From assembly GCF_030864005.1 (NCBI RefSeq), contig NZ_CP132976.1, positions 5,146,001 through 5,210,000 of the forward strand: 64,000 nucleotides of DNA, read 5' to 3'. The translations under genes were made by a program, and so were the position numbers. This document shows positions 1-8,497 of this stretch, in pieces. The notes beneath the pieces are model-generated. The model worked only from the letters and a program-made list of their open reading frames with translations, had not been told where the DNA came from and made no database searches. The first letter of the stretch is position 1, and each line of letters starts with the position of its first letter. This DNA is from Achromobacter seleniivolatilans. GTDB taxonomy: Bacteria; Pseudomonadota; Gammaproteobacteria; Burkholderiales; Burkholderiaceae_B.

Positions 1-362
1 TGCGCGGCAGCGCGGGCCAGTCTGGCCTGCTTTTCATGGCCAATGCTGGCCGCTGCGCCGCCAAAGCGGGCGTGCCCGCGCGCTCGGACCTCGACGAAGA
101 CCAGCGTGTTGCCGTCACGCATGACCAGGTCGATTTCGCCTGCCTGCGTCCACAGGTTGCGGGCCAGCAGCACCAGACCGTGGCCTTGCAACAGACGCAT
201 CGCGGCGTCTTCGTGCTCGTCGCCCCGCCGCTGCATGGGCGAGCGTCGCGCAGCCGGTTTGTCGGGCGCATCGCCTTTCGGCGCGCGCCGGCGCCGTTTA
301 CTTGCGCGAAGCCTGGCAGCCAGCGCCAGTTCGCAGGCCAGTCGCAGGGTGTCGTCGGTCAT
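1..362 (-). CDS. yraN: YraN/UPF0102 family endonuclease-like protein, partial
   Basis: Reading the minus strand from an ATG at 362 gives 120 residues with no stop before the window edge, so the C-terminus is missing. The family signature is clear: GEIDLVMRDG at residues 75-84 followed by VFVEVR at 88-93, the acidic core (E76, D78, E91) of a restriction-endonuclease-like fold. UPF0102 proteins usually begin with a QRRG-type motif; here that lies at residues 44-47 after a basic stretch rich in Arg and Lys, so translation may instead begin at the ATG at 236. The gene is divergent from rsmI with 86 bp between them, a common arrangement for this pair. The biochemical role is not established from sequence. 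Confidence 0.88.
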   Translation of the reverse strand, partial: MTDDTLRLACELALAARLRASKRRRRAPKGDAPDKPAARRSPMQRRGDEHEDAAMRLLQGHGLVLLARNLWTQAGEIDLVMRDGNTLVFVEVRARGHARFGGAAASIGHEKQARLARAAA

Positions 363-416
363 GGGAGCTCCGGGGGGGCAGAATGCCGGCAGAGGGCCGC
401 GTGCGTTGGCGGCTAC

Positions 417-440
417 ACTGACATGGTTTTCCGTGTCAGT
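417..440. repeat. Inverted repeat in yraN/rsmI intergenic region
   Basis: ACTGACA at 417-423 and TGTCAGT at 434-440 form a perfect 7-bp inverted repeat with a 10-base spacer, ending eight bases before the rsmI start codon. It could be an operator for the divergent pair, or a hairpin in the rsmI leader just upstream of the weak AGG ribosome-binding site. Confidence 0.45.
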
Positions 441-448
441 AGGCTGCA

Positions 449-1384
449 ATGAATCAAAATGTCTCTTCCCCGATTACCGGCGATGCCTGGAGCCGCGTTG
501 CAGAACGCGTGGCCGGGCAGCATTGGCCTGCTTCGACGCTGTATGTCGTGGCGACGCCGATCGGCAATCTGGGCGACCTGGGGCTGCGCGCCTGGCACGC
601 CTTGCAACGCGCTGATGTGATTGCGGCGGAAGACACGCGCGCCAGCCGTACTTTGCTGGATGCCTGGGGAGTGAGCACGCCGTTGATGGCCGCTCACCGC
701 CACAACGAAGCCTCAGCTGCCCAAGCCATCTGCGAGCGGCTGGCCCAGGGCCAGCGCGTTGCCTTGGTCTCAGATGCCGGCGCGCCTGCCGTCAGTGATC
801 CCGGCGCCCGAGTGGTGCGGGCAGTGCGCGCCGCAGGGTTCGCAGTTGTGCCGGTGCCGGGCCCCAGCGCCGTGATTGCCGCCCTGATGGGTAGCGGCGT
901 CACCACTGACGAAAATCCTGCCTTTGCTTTCGCGGGTTTTCCGCCGCCCAAGGCAGTGGCCCGCCAGCGCTGGCTGCGCTCTTGGTGCGCGTTGTCAGCG
1001 CCTGTGGTGATGTTCGAGTCGCCGCACCGTCTGGCCGCCACGCTGGCAGACCTGCTGGACGTGTGCGGGCCAGATCGCCAATTGACCGTAGCGCGCGAAT
1101 TGACCAAGCGTTTCGAAGAAATTGCCACCATTACGATGGGTGAAGCCGCGGCTTGGCTTGCGGCCGATTCGCATCGGGAACAAGGCGAGTTCGTGCTGAT
1201 CGCGCATGCGCCTGCCGAACAGGAAGTGGACGAAGAGGCCGATCCGCGCACGGATGTGCTGCTGGATGCGTTGCTGGAATCCCTGTCGGTGCGCGACGCC
1301 GCGCGTGTGGCGGCCAAGGTGACAGGCCAGCCGCGCGACGTGCTGTACAACCGGGCGTTGACGCGCAAGAAATCGGCGGAGTAA
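449..1384 (+). CDS. rsmI: 16S rRNA (cytidine(1402)-2'-O)-methyltransferase RsmI
   Basis: 311 residues of the tetrapyrrole-methylase fold. RsmI 2'-O-methylates C1402 in the 16S rRNA decoding centre using S-adenosylmethionine. The N-terminal signature TLYVVATPIGNLGDL spans residues 30-44, EDTR follows at 61-64, the glycine-rich SDAGAPAVSDPG lies at 108-119 and VPVPGPSAVIAAL at 134-146; these shape the SAM pocket in this family. Length is slightly above the roughly 286 residues of the E. coli protein because of about 25 extra N-terminal residues. The ogt gene starts three bases after the stop, so the two are probably co-transcribed. Confidence 0.95.
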   Translation: MNQNVSSPITGDAWSRVAERVAGQHWPASTLYVVATPIGNLGDLGLRAWHALQRADVIAAEDTRASRTLLDAWGVSTPLMAAHRHNEASAAQAICERLAQGQRVALVSDAGAPAVSDPGARVVRAVRAAGFAVVPVPGPSAVIAALMGSGVTTDENPAFAFAGFPPPKAVARQRWLRSWCALSAPVVMFESPHRLAATLADLLDVCGPDRQLTVARELTKRFEEIATITMGEAAAWLAADSHREQGEFVLIAHAPAEQEVDEEADPRTDVLLDALLESLSVRDAARVAAKVTGQPRDVLYNRALTRKKSAE

Positions 1385-1387
1385 GAC

Positions 1388-1972
1388 ATGGTGTATTCAA
1401 CAGTCGTGTCGAACAAACCCGCTGATCCCGCAGAGCCGATCTTCTACCGCGATATGCCCACGCCTTTGGGCCAGATGCGCCTGGTCGCCAGTCCCAAGGG
1501 ATTGCGTGGCGCCTGGTTCACGGACCAGGATTTGCTGCCGTCCGCCGAAAGCTGGACGTTGGCCGATGCCAATCCCATTTTGGAGCAGGCGCGCCGCGAA
1601 CTGGACGAATGGTTCGCGGGCCAGCGGCGCACATTTGATGTGCCGCTGGACCCGATCGGCACTACCTTCCAGCACAAAGTCTGGCATGCCCTGTGCGCTC
1701 TGGATTTTGGAAAGCTGGTCAGCTATGGCGATCTGGCGCGCACGGTGGGAAGCCCCAAGGGCGCTCAGGCGATTGGTGGCGCGGTAGGCCGCAACCCCAT
1801 CATCATCATCATTCCCTGTCATCGCGTGATCGGCGCCGATACGTCGCTGACAGGATTTGGCGGCGGGTTGCCGCGCAAGCAGGCGCTGCTGGCCCTTGAA
1901 GGAAATCGCTACGTCAGCCGCACCGCGCGGGCGCGACGCGTTTGCGATGGCCAGGCTGAACTGCCCTGGTAA
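1388..1972 (+). CDS. ogt: Methylated-DNA--[protein]-cysteine S-methyltransferase
   Basis: 194-residue suicide DNA-repair protein that moves a methyl group from O6-methylguanine to its own cysteine. The active-site motif PCHRV is at residues 143-147, with C144 as the acceptor. The recognition-helix region and the KGAQAIGGAVGRNP segment (124-137) match the Ogt/Ada C-terminal domain. The residue run just before the catalytic motif is five isoleucines (138-142) coded by ATC repeats, where relatives more often have a proline-containing sequence. It follows rsmI by three bases and ends before a hairpin facing rlpA. There is no Ada-type N-terminal domain, so this is a repair enzyme rather than a regulator. 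Confidence 0.95.
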   Translation: MVYSTVVSNKPADPAEPIFYRDMPTPLGQMRLVASPKGLRGAWFTDQDLLPSAESWTLADANPILEQARRELDEWFAGQRRTFDVPLDPIGTTFQHKVWHALCALDFGKLVSYGDLARTVGSPKGAQAIGGAVGRNPIIIIIPCHRVIGADTSLTGFGGGLPRKQALLALEGNRYVSRTARARRVCDGQAELPW

Positions 1973-1998
1973 GAAAGGATATGTGAGACGTAACGCAG

Positions 1999-2030
1999 GC
2001 CCGGGGCTGACTGCCGCCGGGCTTTGCTTA
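1999..2030 (+). terminator. Probable terminator of rsmI-ogt
   Basis: GCCCGG (1999-2004) plus GGC pairs with GCC plus CCGGGC (2017-2022), with one bulged base and a TGACT loop, followed by TTTGCTTATT. It sits between the convergent ogt and rlpA genes. Confidence 0.6.
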
Positions 2031-2990
2031 TTGTGCTGCGATGCTGGGCAGAATGCCGATCCGGTCCGACACCAGTTGCACGGCGTTCATGGCGCTTTGC
2101 CGGTCGGGATACGGGCCGATCCGGACGCGGTACAGGTTATTGGTTTGTTCCACCTGCGCGGGCGGGGCGCCCGCCGAGCTCAGTTGCGTATTGATGCGAG
2201 CCACCAGCGACTGCGCATTCGCCGGCTGGCTGAATGCGCCCACTTGCAGATAGACGCCGCCGATACCGCCCGATGCAGGCTGGCGCACCGGGGCGGAGCC
2301 AGATGCCGGGCCCGGCAACGGTTCGGCCGTCAGTGCCACTGGCACAGCGGCAACCGGCGCCAGCACGGGCGATGATCCGGTGGCCGACGCCGGTTCCAGG
2401 GCGGCTGCTGCCGGCGCGCCTTGCGAGGCCAGGCGCCGGATCTCGTCTTGCTGAATGCTTTCCACGACCACCTGGCCGCTGCCCGGGCCGATGATGCCCA
2501 GCTTGTATGCCGCCACGTAGGACAGGTCCATGATGCGGTCGCTATGGAACGGCCCGCGGTCGTTCACCCGCACGATGATCGTCTTGCCGTTCACCAGGCT
2601 CGTCACGCGGGCGTAGCTGGGAATCGGCAGGGTCGTGTGGGCGGCCGTCATGGCGTACATGTCGTAGGACTCGCCAATGGACGTGGAATTGCCGTGGAAC
2701 TTCTTGCCATACCAGGACGCGGTGCCGCGTTGCTTGTACGGCTGGCCTGTGGTGTCGGGCACATAGCGCTGGCCAAATACCACGTAGGGCCGGTTGGCGC
2801 CGCTGGCGTAGGGCTCGATGCGGGGCACCGCGTCGGGCACCTGGTCCAGATTGGACGGCGGATTGGCATCCGGGCCGTCGTCTTTGTAATACCCGCCGCC
2901 CTTTTTGCGTCCGCCGGTGGAAGAACAACCGGCCACGGCAATGGCCAGCAACAGCATCAGAATCAGGTGGAGCGGACGGGGCAAGGTCAT
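2028..2990 (-). CDS. rlpA: RlpA-family septal ring lytic transglycosylase lipoprotein
   Basis: 320 residues. A lipoprotein signal ends in AVAGC with C22 as the lipidation site. A double-psi beta-barrel domain spans about residues 88-175, with H118 (TAAHTTLP) and D144 (RVNDRGPF) spaced 26 residues apart, as are the catalytic His and Asp of Pseudomonas RlpA. A Pro/Ala/Ser-rich linker leads to a C-terminal SPOR domain (about 243-320), which binds denuded glycan strands at the division site. Expected role: cleaving naked peptidoglycan at the septum from the outer membrane. The start codon overlaps the rapZ stop by four bases (ATGA), so rapZ and rlpA are translationally coupled. Confidence 0.93.
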   Translation of the reverse strand: MTLPRPLHLILMLLLAIAVAGCSSTGGRKKGGGYYKDDGPDANPPSNLDQVPDAVPRIEPYASGANRPYVVFGQRYVPDTTGQPYKQRGTASWYGKKFHGNSTSIGESYDMYAMTAAHTTLPIPSYARVTSLVNGKTIIVRVNDRGPFHSDRIMDLSYVAAYKLGIIGPGSGQVVVESIQQDEIRRLASQGAPAAAALEPASATGSSPVLAPVAAVPVALTAEPLPGPASGSAPVRQPASGGIGGVYLQVGAFSQPANAQSLVARINTQLSSAGAPPAQVEQTNNLYRVRIGPYPDRQSAMNAVQLVSDRIGILPSIAAQ

Positions 2991-3859
2991 GCGGATTCGT
3001 CGGGCAATTGGTTGCGGTGGCGCACCAGCAAGGGATCGTGGTCGGCAAAGCGCAACGCCAGTTGCTCAACCACATAGACCGAGCGGTGCTGGCCGCCGGT
3101 GCAGCCGATTGCCACGGTCAGATAGTTACGGGTGTCTTGGGTGTACTGCGGAAGCCAGCGGTTCAAGAAGCCGGCAATGTCGTCGACCATCTGGCCCACC
3201 TGCTCGTAACCCGCCAGCCAGGTGGCGACGGGTTCGTCGCGTCCGGTCAGCGGGCGCAGGTTGCGGTCGTAGTGCGGATTGGGCAGGCAGCGCACGTCAA
3301 ACACCAGGTCGGCGTCGCCGGGTACGCCGCGCTTGTACGCAAAGGATTCGAACGTCAGTACCAAGGGCGCGCGGTCGGCCTTGATCAGATCGCGAATCCA
3401 GGCGCGCAACTGTCCTGGCGTCAGGTCAGACGTGTCGATGACATGTTCTTGCTCGCGCAAAGGCGCCAGCAGCTCGCGTTCAAGCGCGATGCAGTCGGCA
3501 AGCGAAGGCGGGGTGCCGCCGCGTTGCAGGCGGTCTGTCAGCGGATGACGGCGGCGGGATTCGGAATAGCGTTGCACCAGCGTGGCGGTGCTGGCATCCA
3601 GGAACACCACGCGCAGGCTCGTGCCCATGGCGCGCAGGGCGGTGACCACATCAGGCAGTTCTGCCAGTTCCCCGGGTGACCGGACGTCGATCGCAACGGC
3701 CACGCGTTCCATGCCGTCATCCCGGGCATTGGCGATGAACTCGGTCAGGAAGCGCACGGGCAGGTTGTCGACGCAGGTGTAGCTGGCATCTTCAAGCATG
3801 CGCAGGGCAACGGATTTACCGGAGCCCGATATGCCGGTGACCAGGACGACTTTCAACAT
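2987..3859 (-). CDS. rapZ: RNase adapter protein RapZ (nucleotide-binding)
   Basis: 290 residues from the chosen start. The P-loop GISGSGKS is at residues 9-16, and the C-terminal GCTGGQHRSV motif marks the domain that senses glucosamine-6-phosphate in E. coli RapZ, where the protein guides RNase E to a small RNA. An upstream ATG at 3865 would add two residues, and the frame stays open to 3982 without conserved sequence, so I chose the ATG that leads straight into the conserved MLKVVLVTG. In many betaproteobacteria rapZ sits beside hprK and ptsN; here it is about 3.7 kb away from hprK and paired with rlpA. Whether the GlmZ-type RNA partner exists here cannot be judged. Confidence 0.93.
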   Translation of the reverse strand: MLKVVLVTGISGSGKSVALRMLEDASYTCVDNLPVRFLTEFIANARDDGMERVAVAIDVRSPGELAELPDVVTALRAMGTSLRVVFLDASTATLVQRYSESRRRHPLTDRLQRGGTPPSLADCIALERELLAPLREQEHVIDTSDLTPGQLRAWIRDLIKADRAPLVLTFESFAYKRGVPGDADLVFDVRCLPNPHYDRNLRPLTGRDEPVATWLAGYEQVGQMVDDIAGFLNRWLPQYTQDTRNYLTVAIGCTGGQHRSVYVVEQLALRFADHDPLLVRHRNQLPDESA

Positions 3860-4043
3860 AGACATAATTGTGGCACGCTTTTCCAGGACGATGCCGGCGG
3901 GATAGCATCTGATATGGCCGTAAACTCGGAATCTGCGCCTGTACCCTTTCATGACCCTTAGCGTAAGCTTGGGGCCGGACATTGGACAGATTCACTTACG
4001 CGCCCCGCCGTCATGCGTTTCGGGGGATAGGAATTCGACCTAG

Positions 4044-4802
4044 ATGTTAGCCCTCATTTCCTTTCGTAGTGTTTCACTGCCGCGTTTTAGGGCAACTTCG
4101 CGCTTGATGCTGGCTATGGTTGTTGGGTTTCTGACAACAACCGCGCTGGCCCAACAGCCGGCTCCGGACACCTTGCGCCCCGACACCATGGCAGCTCGCG
4201 TTGCCGCCTGTACGGCCTGTCATGGCGCGCAGGGCCGCGCGGGCGCCGACGGCTACTACCCGCGCTTGGCGGGTAAGCCGCAAGACTACCTCTATCACCA
4301 GCTGCTTAACTTCCGCGATGACCGGCGGCAGTACCGCCCGATGGCTCATCTGCTGGCTGGCCTGCCCGATGACTACCTGCGCGAAATCGCCGCGTATTTC
4401 TCTGAGCAGCACGTGGCCTACCCGCCGCCGTTGCGGGCCGACGCTACCAGTTCCGCGCTCGAAGCCGGCCGCGCCTTGGCGTTGCAGGGCGACGCCGCGC
4501 GCGGCCTGCCTGCCTGTGCGTCCTGTCATGGCGCCGCTCTGGGCGGCCAACTGCCCGCCATCCCGGGCCTGCTCGGTTTGCCGCGCGACTATATCGGTGC
4601 GCAGATCGGCAGCTGGAAGACCGGCCTGCGCCGCGCGGCCGCGCCCGACTGCATGGCGGATATCGCCAACAAATTGACCCCCACTGACATCAGCGCCCTG
4701 GCGGCGTGGTTGTCGTCGCAACCCGTCGTCGAGCCCTATGTGCCTGACGCCGCAGGATCGCTGCGCCTGCCCGCTGAATGCGGCAGCCAGGCTCAACGCT
4801 AA
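4044..4802 (+). CDS. Dihaem cytochrome c (c4-like)
   Basis: 252 residues with an N-terminal export signal ending near ALAQQ (residues 34-38). Two haem-attachment sites, C56-TACH and C158-ASCH, fall in two similar half-domains, the tandem layout of cytochrome c4. M100 (QYRPM) is a plausible axial ligand of the first haem. It should be a periplasmic electron carrier between a dehydrogenase or bc1 complex and a terminal oxidase. The triheme cytochrome gene begins 12 bases after the stop, so the two form an operon. The ATG at 4107 would give a shorter signal peptide and cannot be excluded. Confidence 0.88.
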   Translation: MLALISFRSVSLPRFRATSRLMLAMVVGFLTTTALAQQPAPDTLRPDTMAARVAACTACHGAQGRAGADGYYPRLAGKPQDYLYHQLLNFRDDRRQYRPMAHLLAGLPDDYLREIAAYFSEQHVAYPPPLRADATSSALEAGRALALQGDAARGLPACASCHGAALGGQLPAIPGLLGLPRDYIGAQIGSWKTGLRRAAAPDCMADIANKLTPTDISALAAWLSSQPVVEPYVPDAAGSLRLPAECGSQAQR

Positions 4803-4814
4803 ACGGGGGCCCGG

Positions 4815-6098
4815 ATGAAACTGATCAAGAGAGTTCTGTGGGTGTTATTGCTTGCCGTGGTGGTGGTGGCAGGCGGCTTGTACTGGCTGGGTACGCGCGA
4901 TGACACCAGCACCGGCCCAACTATGGCGGCGGGAGACGCCACCACAATGATCGAGCGCGGCCGCTATCTGGCGCTGGCCGGCAATTGCATGGCCTGTCAT
5001 ACCAGCCGGGGCGGCAAGGCCTTGGCCGGCGGTACGCCGATCCCCACGCCGTTTGGCACGGTGTATGGCCCGAACATCACGCCCGACGACAAGACCGGCA
5101 TCGGCACGTGGACGGCGGATGACTTCTGGCAGGCGCTGCACAACGGTAAATCCAAAGACGGCACGCTGTTGTATCCCGCGTTTCCGTACACCGAGTACAC
5201 ACGCGTCAATCGCGCCGACGCCGACGCCTTGTATGCCTACCTTCGCAGCGTGGCGCCTGTCAGCCAGCCCAACCGGCCGCCCGAGTTGGACTTCCCCTAC
5301 GACCAGCGGGTTTTGTTGGCCGCATGGCGCGCGCTCTATTTCAAGCCGGGTGTGCAAGAGGCCGACCCGAGCCAATCCGTCCAATGGAATCGCGGACGTT
5401 ATTTGGTTGACGGGGTGGGGCATTGCGCCGCCTGCCATACGCCGCGCAATAGTTTGGGCGGCCTGCGTTCCGCTGAATCACTGACCGGTGGCGTCATTCC
5501 GGTGCTGGATTGGTACGCGCCGCCGCTGACCAATGACATGCAAACCGGAATGGGGCGCTGGAGCGCGGCTGATATTGCCGCTTTGCTCAAGACCGGCATT
5601 TCGGCGCATTCCAGCGCCAGCGGCCCCATGGCCGAAGTGGTGTTGGGCAGCACGCAACATCTGACAGATGCCGACGCGCTGGCGATTGGCGTCTACATCA
5701 AGTCTCTGCCTGCCACGCCGGCCTCCACGCCACGCCAGCGTTCCGCCGCGGCGCCTGCTGCAATGGAACTGGGCGGCAAGATTTATCGCCAGCAGTGCGC
5801 GCAGTGTCACCAGCCGGCAGGACAGGGAAGCGGTACGGCATGGCCCGCGCTGGCAGGTAATCCCACCGTGACGGCGCCGTCGCCCGTCAACGCGATACGC
5901 ATGGTGCTGGACGGCGGTTACGCGCCTGCAACCGCCGCCAATCCCAGGCCTCACGGCATGCCGCCGTTCGGGCAGATTCTGAATGACAACGATATCGCCA
6001 TGCTGGTGTCGTACATCCGCAATAGCTGGGGCAACGAAGCAGGCGGGGTGACGTCGCTTGAGGTCAAGCGGGCGCGCGCCGCGTCGACGCTGAACTAA
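4815..6098 (+). CDS. Membrane-anchored triheme cytochrome c
   Basis: 427 residues. An N-terminal hydrophobic segment (about 6-25) anchors or exports the protein. Three haem-binding motifs follow: C58-MACH, C204-AACH and C328-AQCH. Size and spacing match the cytochrome subunit of membrane alcohol, aldehyde and gluconate dehydrogenases (AdhB/GndC type), which pass electrons to ubiquinone. No GMC, PQQ or molybdopterin dehydrogenase gene is next to it, so its partner must be elsewhere or it works with the c4-like protein alone. The stop overlaps the convergent regulator gene by four bases. Confidence 0.88.
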   Translation: MKLIKRVLWVLLLAVVVVAGGLYWLGTRDDTSTGPTMAAGDATTMIERGRYLALAGNCMACHTSRGGKALAGGTPIPTPFGTVYGPNITPDDKTGIGTWTADDFWQALHNGKSKDGTLLYPAFPYTEYTRVNRADADALYAYLRSVAPVSQPNRPPELDFPYDQRVLLAAWRALYFKPGVQEADPSQSVQWNRGRYLVDGVGHCAACHTPRNSLGGLRSAESLTGGVIPVLDWYAPPLTNDMQTGMGRWSAADIAALLKTGISAHSSASGPMAEVVLGSTQHLTDADALAIGVYIKSLPATPASTPRQRSAAAPAAMELGGKIYRQQCAQCHQPAGQGSGTAWPALAGNPTVTAPSPVNAIRMVLDGGYAPATAANPRPHGMPPFGQILNDNDIAMLVSYIRNSWGNEAGGVTSLEVKRARAASTLN

Positions 6099-7528
6099 CG
6101 CTGCTTGACGGCGGCAGCGCACGCTTCGCGTGCCAGCTCACCCAGGGTGCGAATGGCGTTTTCGTGGCCGGCATCCCACGGGTGGCCATAGTTCAGGCGC
6201 AAGGCGCTTGCGAATTGGCCGCTGGCAGAAAAGATCGGACCCGGCGCCACGCTGATGCCGCGCGCCAACGCGGCGCGGTGTAGCGTCAGTGCGTCGACGG
6301 CGGCGGGCAGTTCCAGCCACAGAAAAAAACCGCCTTGCGGGCGGGTCACCCGCGTGCCAGCCGGAAACTCTTGCGCAATCGCATTGGCCATGTGCTCTTG
6401 CTGCGTCTGCAAGGTCTCGCGCAGCCGGCGCAGGTGGCGGTCGTAGCCGCCTTGTTCCAGGTATTCGGCAATCGCGCCTTGCGCGGGACCGGAGGCCGAC
6501 AGGGTTGAAGAAAGCTTCAGCCGCTGCACGCGTTGTGCGTAACGGCCCGCAGATACCCATCCAATGCGATAGCCCGGCGCCAGGCATTTTGAAAATGATG
6601 AGCAATGCAACACTAGCCCGCGCGTGTCGTAGGCTTTGGCGGGCACTGGCCGCGTGGGTCCAAAATACAGTTCGCTGTAGACGTCGTCTTCGATCAGCGG
6701 AATGTCGTGACGCGTGAGCAATTCCACCAGTTGCCGCTTCCTGTCGTCCGGCATCAGGCTGCCCAGCGGATTCTGAAACTGAGTCATCAGCCAGCAGGCC
6801 TTGGGCGCATGCCGTTTGATGGCCGCCTCCATCGCATCCAGGTCGATGCCCGTACGCGGATGAGTCGGCACTTCCAGCGCTTTCAGGCCCTGGCGTTCCA
6901 GGGCTTGCAGGGCGCCGTAGAAGGTCGGCGCTTCGACAATGACGGTGTCGCCGGGTTGCGTCACGGCTTGCAAGCACAAGTTCAGTGCTTCCAGCGCGCC
7001 ATTGGTGATGACGATGTCGCTCGCGGGCAGATTGATGCCGCCAATCAGGTAACGCAGCGCGATCTGCCTGCGCAGGCCGGGGTTGCCGGGGCTCAGATCT
7101 TCTACCGTATCCAGCGGATTCTGGCGTTTCAGGTGCGCGGCCATGGACTGCGCCAGACGGGGCAATGGAAACAACAGCGGGGAAGGGAAGGCGGACCCAA
7201 GCGGCGTCACGTCGCGATTGCGGACGGAATCCAGGATGTCGAAAATGCGCTCGCTGATCGCGAGTTCGGTGGACTCACCGTCGGGGCACGAGGCGCCCGG
7301 TTCTGGCGGCAGAGATTCTGCGGGGGCGTGAACGTAGTAGCCCGAGCGGGGGCGCGCGCGGATCAGGCCGCGGGCTTCCAGCAGGTAATACGCCTGGAAC
7401 ACCGTGGAAGGGCTGACGCCCCGGGCCGCGCAGGCGTCGCGTACGGACGGCAGTTTGTCGCCGACCCGCATCACGCCGTCGCGGATCGACTTTGCGATCT
7501 CGGCGGCCAGGGTTTCGTACAGGCTCAC
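6095..7528 (-). CDS. MocR-type GntR/aminotransferase fusion regulator
   Basis: 477 residues. An N-terminal GntR winged helix (about 1-75, with LPSVRDACAARGVSPSTVF) is fused to a fold-type I aminotransferase-like domain; the PLP lysine is K314 in SSFSKCLAPG. This is the MocR architecture, usually a PLP-responsive regulator rather than a metabolic enzyme. I placed the start at a GTG at 7528: the frame extends upstream into hprK but without conserved sequence, and the only nearby ATG (7554) is out of frame. The start is 22 bases past the hprK stop, so it is probably co-transcribed with ptsN-hprK. The target gene is unknown; MocR regulators often control PLP or amino-acid metabolism. Confidence 0.85.
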   Translation of the reverse strand: MSLYETLAAEIAKSIRDGVMRVGDKLPSVRDACAARGVSPSTVFQAYYLLEARGLIRARPRSGYYVHAPAESLPPEPGASCPDGESTELAISERIFDILDSVRNRDVTPLGSAFPSPLLFPLPRLAQSMAAHLKRQNPLDTVEDLSPGNPGLRRQIALRYLIGGINLPASDIVITNGALEALNLCLQAVTQPGDTVIVEAPTFYGALQALERQGLKALEVPTHPRTGIDLDAMEAAIKRHAPKACWLMTQFQNPLGSLMPDDRKRQLVELLTRHDIPLIEDDVYSELYFGPTRPVPAKAYDTRGLVLHCSSFSKCLAPGYRIGWVSAGRYAQRVQRLKLSSTLSASGPAQGAIAEYLEQGGYDRHLRRLRETLQTQQEHMANAIAQEFPAGTRVTRPQGGFFLWLELPAAVDALTLHRAALARGISVAPGPIFSASGQFASALRLNYGHPWDAGHENAIRTLGELAREACAAAVKQR

Positions 7529-7550
7529 GGTGCCGCAGAGCGACGCGCGT

Positions 7551-8477
7551 TCATTTGCTGCTTTGCAGGATCGCCATGGCTTGGCGTTCCATGAACTCGC
7601 CCAGCGTGTCGATACCGCGCAACTTGAGTATTGTGTTGCGCACGGCGGCTTCGACCAGCACGGCCAGGTTGCGGCCTGCTGCCACTTGCAGCATGACCTT
7701 GCGCACCGGCAGGCCCAGCATGTCTTGCGTGATGTCTTGCAGCGGCAGACGCTCGAACTTGTCTTGTGCCGTCGCACGAACCAAATGAACAATGAGCTTT
7801 AGGCGCATCTTCCGGCGCACGGATGTTTCGCCGAAGATGGTGCGGATGTCCAAAAGACCCAGGCCGCGGACTTCCAGCAGGTTTTGCAGCAGCTGCGGGC
7901 AGTGGCCTTCGATCATGTTGGGCGCCGTCCGCGAGAATTCAACTGCGTCATCGGCAACCAGCCCGTGTCCGCGTGAAATCAATTCCAGCGCCAGCTCGCT
8001 TTTGCCCAGACCCGACTCGCCGGTGATCAGCACGCCCAGACCCAGCACATCGAGGAACACGCCGTGCACCGTGGTGGTGGGCGCAAGCTTCTTGCCCAGA
8101 TAGATGCGCAGCAGATCGATCAGTTGCGCAGCCGCCACCGGGGTGGACAACAGCGGCACCTGATGCTGATCGCATTGATCGATCAGGTCCTGCGGCGGCG
8201 TCAAGCCGTCAGCCAGGAAAATAGCGGGTACGCCGCCAATCAGCAGCTCGTCCATGTGATGCATGCGGCGGCGCAGGTCGAAACGCGTGTAATACGCCAG
8301 TTCTTCCTGCCCGAACACTTGAATGCGGGACGGGTGGATCAGGTTCAGGTGACCAACAAGGTCAGCCGCCGCCATGCCGTCATCGGGAATTGCCCGATCA
8401 GCAGCGCCTTGGCCAGAAATCCAGTTAAAGGGGATTTTGTCGGCATTGTCGTCGACGAGTTCCTGCACCGTAAGCAT
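7551..8477 (-). CDS. hprK: HPr kinase/phosphorylase
   Basis: 308 residues. The Walker A motif GESGLGKS is at 153-160, the conserved H138 lies in TTVHGV, an acidic DDAVEF segment follows at 176-181, and the C-terminal signature [10 protein letters not shown] is present. HprK phosphorylates and dephosphorylates a serine of HPr or its Ntr paralogue. In proteobacteria it belongs to the regulatory PTS-Ntr branch, which fits the adjacent ptsN 20 bases upstream. No HPr or EI gene is in this window. It probably shares the ptsN promoter. Confidence 0.95.
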   Translation of the reverse strand: MLTVQELVDDNADKIPFNWISGQGAADRAIPDDGMAAADLVGHLNLIHPSRIQVFGQEELAYYTRFDLRRRMHHMDELLIGGVPAIFLADGLTPPQDLIDQCDQHQVPLLSTPVAAAQLIDLLRIYLGKKLAPTTTVHGVFLDVLGLGVLITGESGLGKSELALELISRGHGLVADDAVEFSRTAPNMIEGHCPQLLQNLLEVRGLGLLDIRTIFGETSVRRKMRLKLIVHLVRATAQDKFERLPLQDITQDMLGLPVRKVMLQVAAGRNLAVLVEAAVRNTILKLRGIDTLGEFMERQAMAILQSSK

Positions 8478-8497
8478 GGCAGCGTTTCCGCGAGGGG

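Noticed and set aside
7529..7792. Upstream extension of the MocR-type frame into hprK
   Set aside because: Low-complexity sequence in antisense-like composition with no GntR features before the GTG at 7528.
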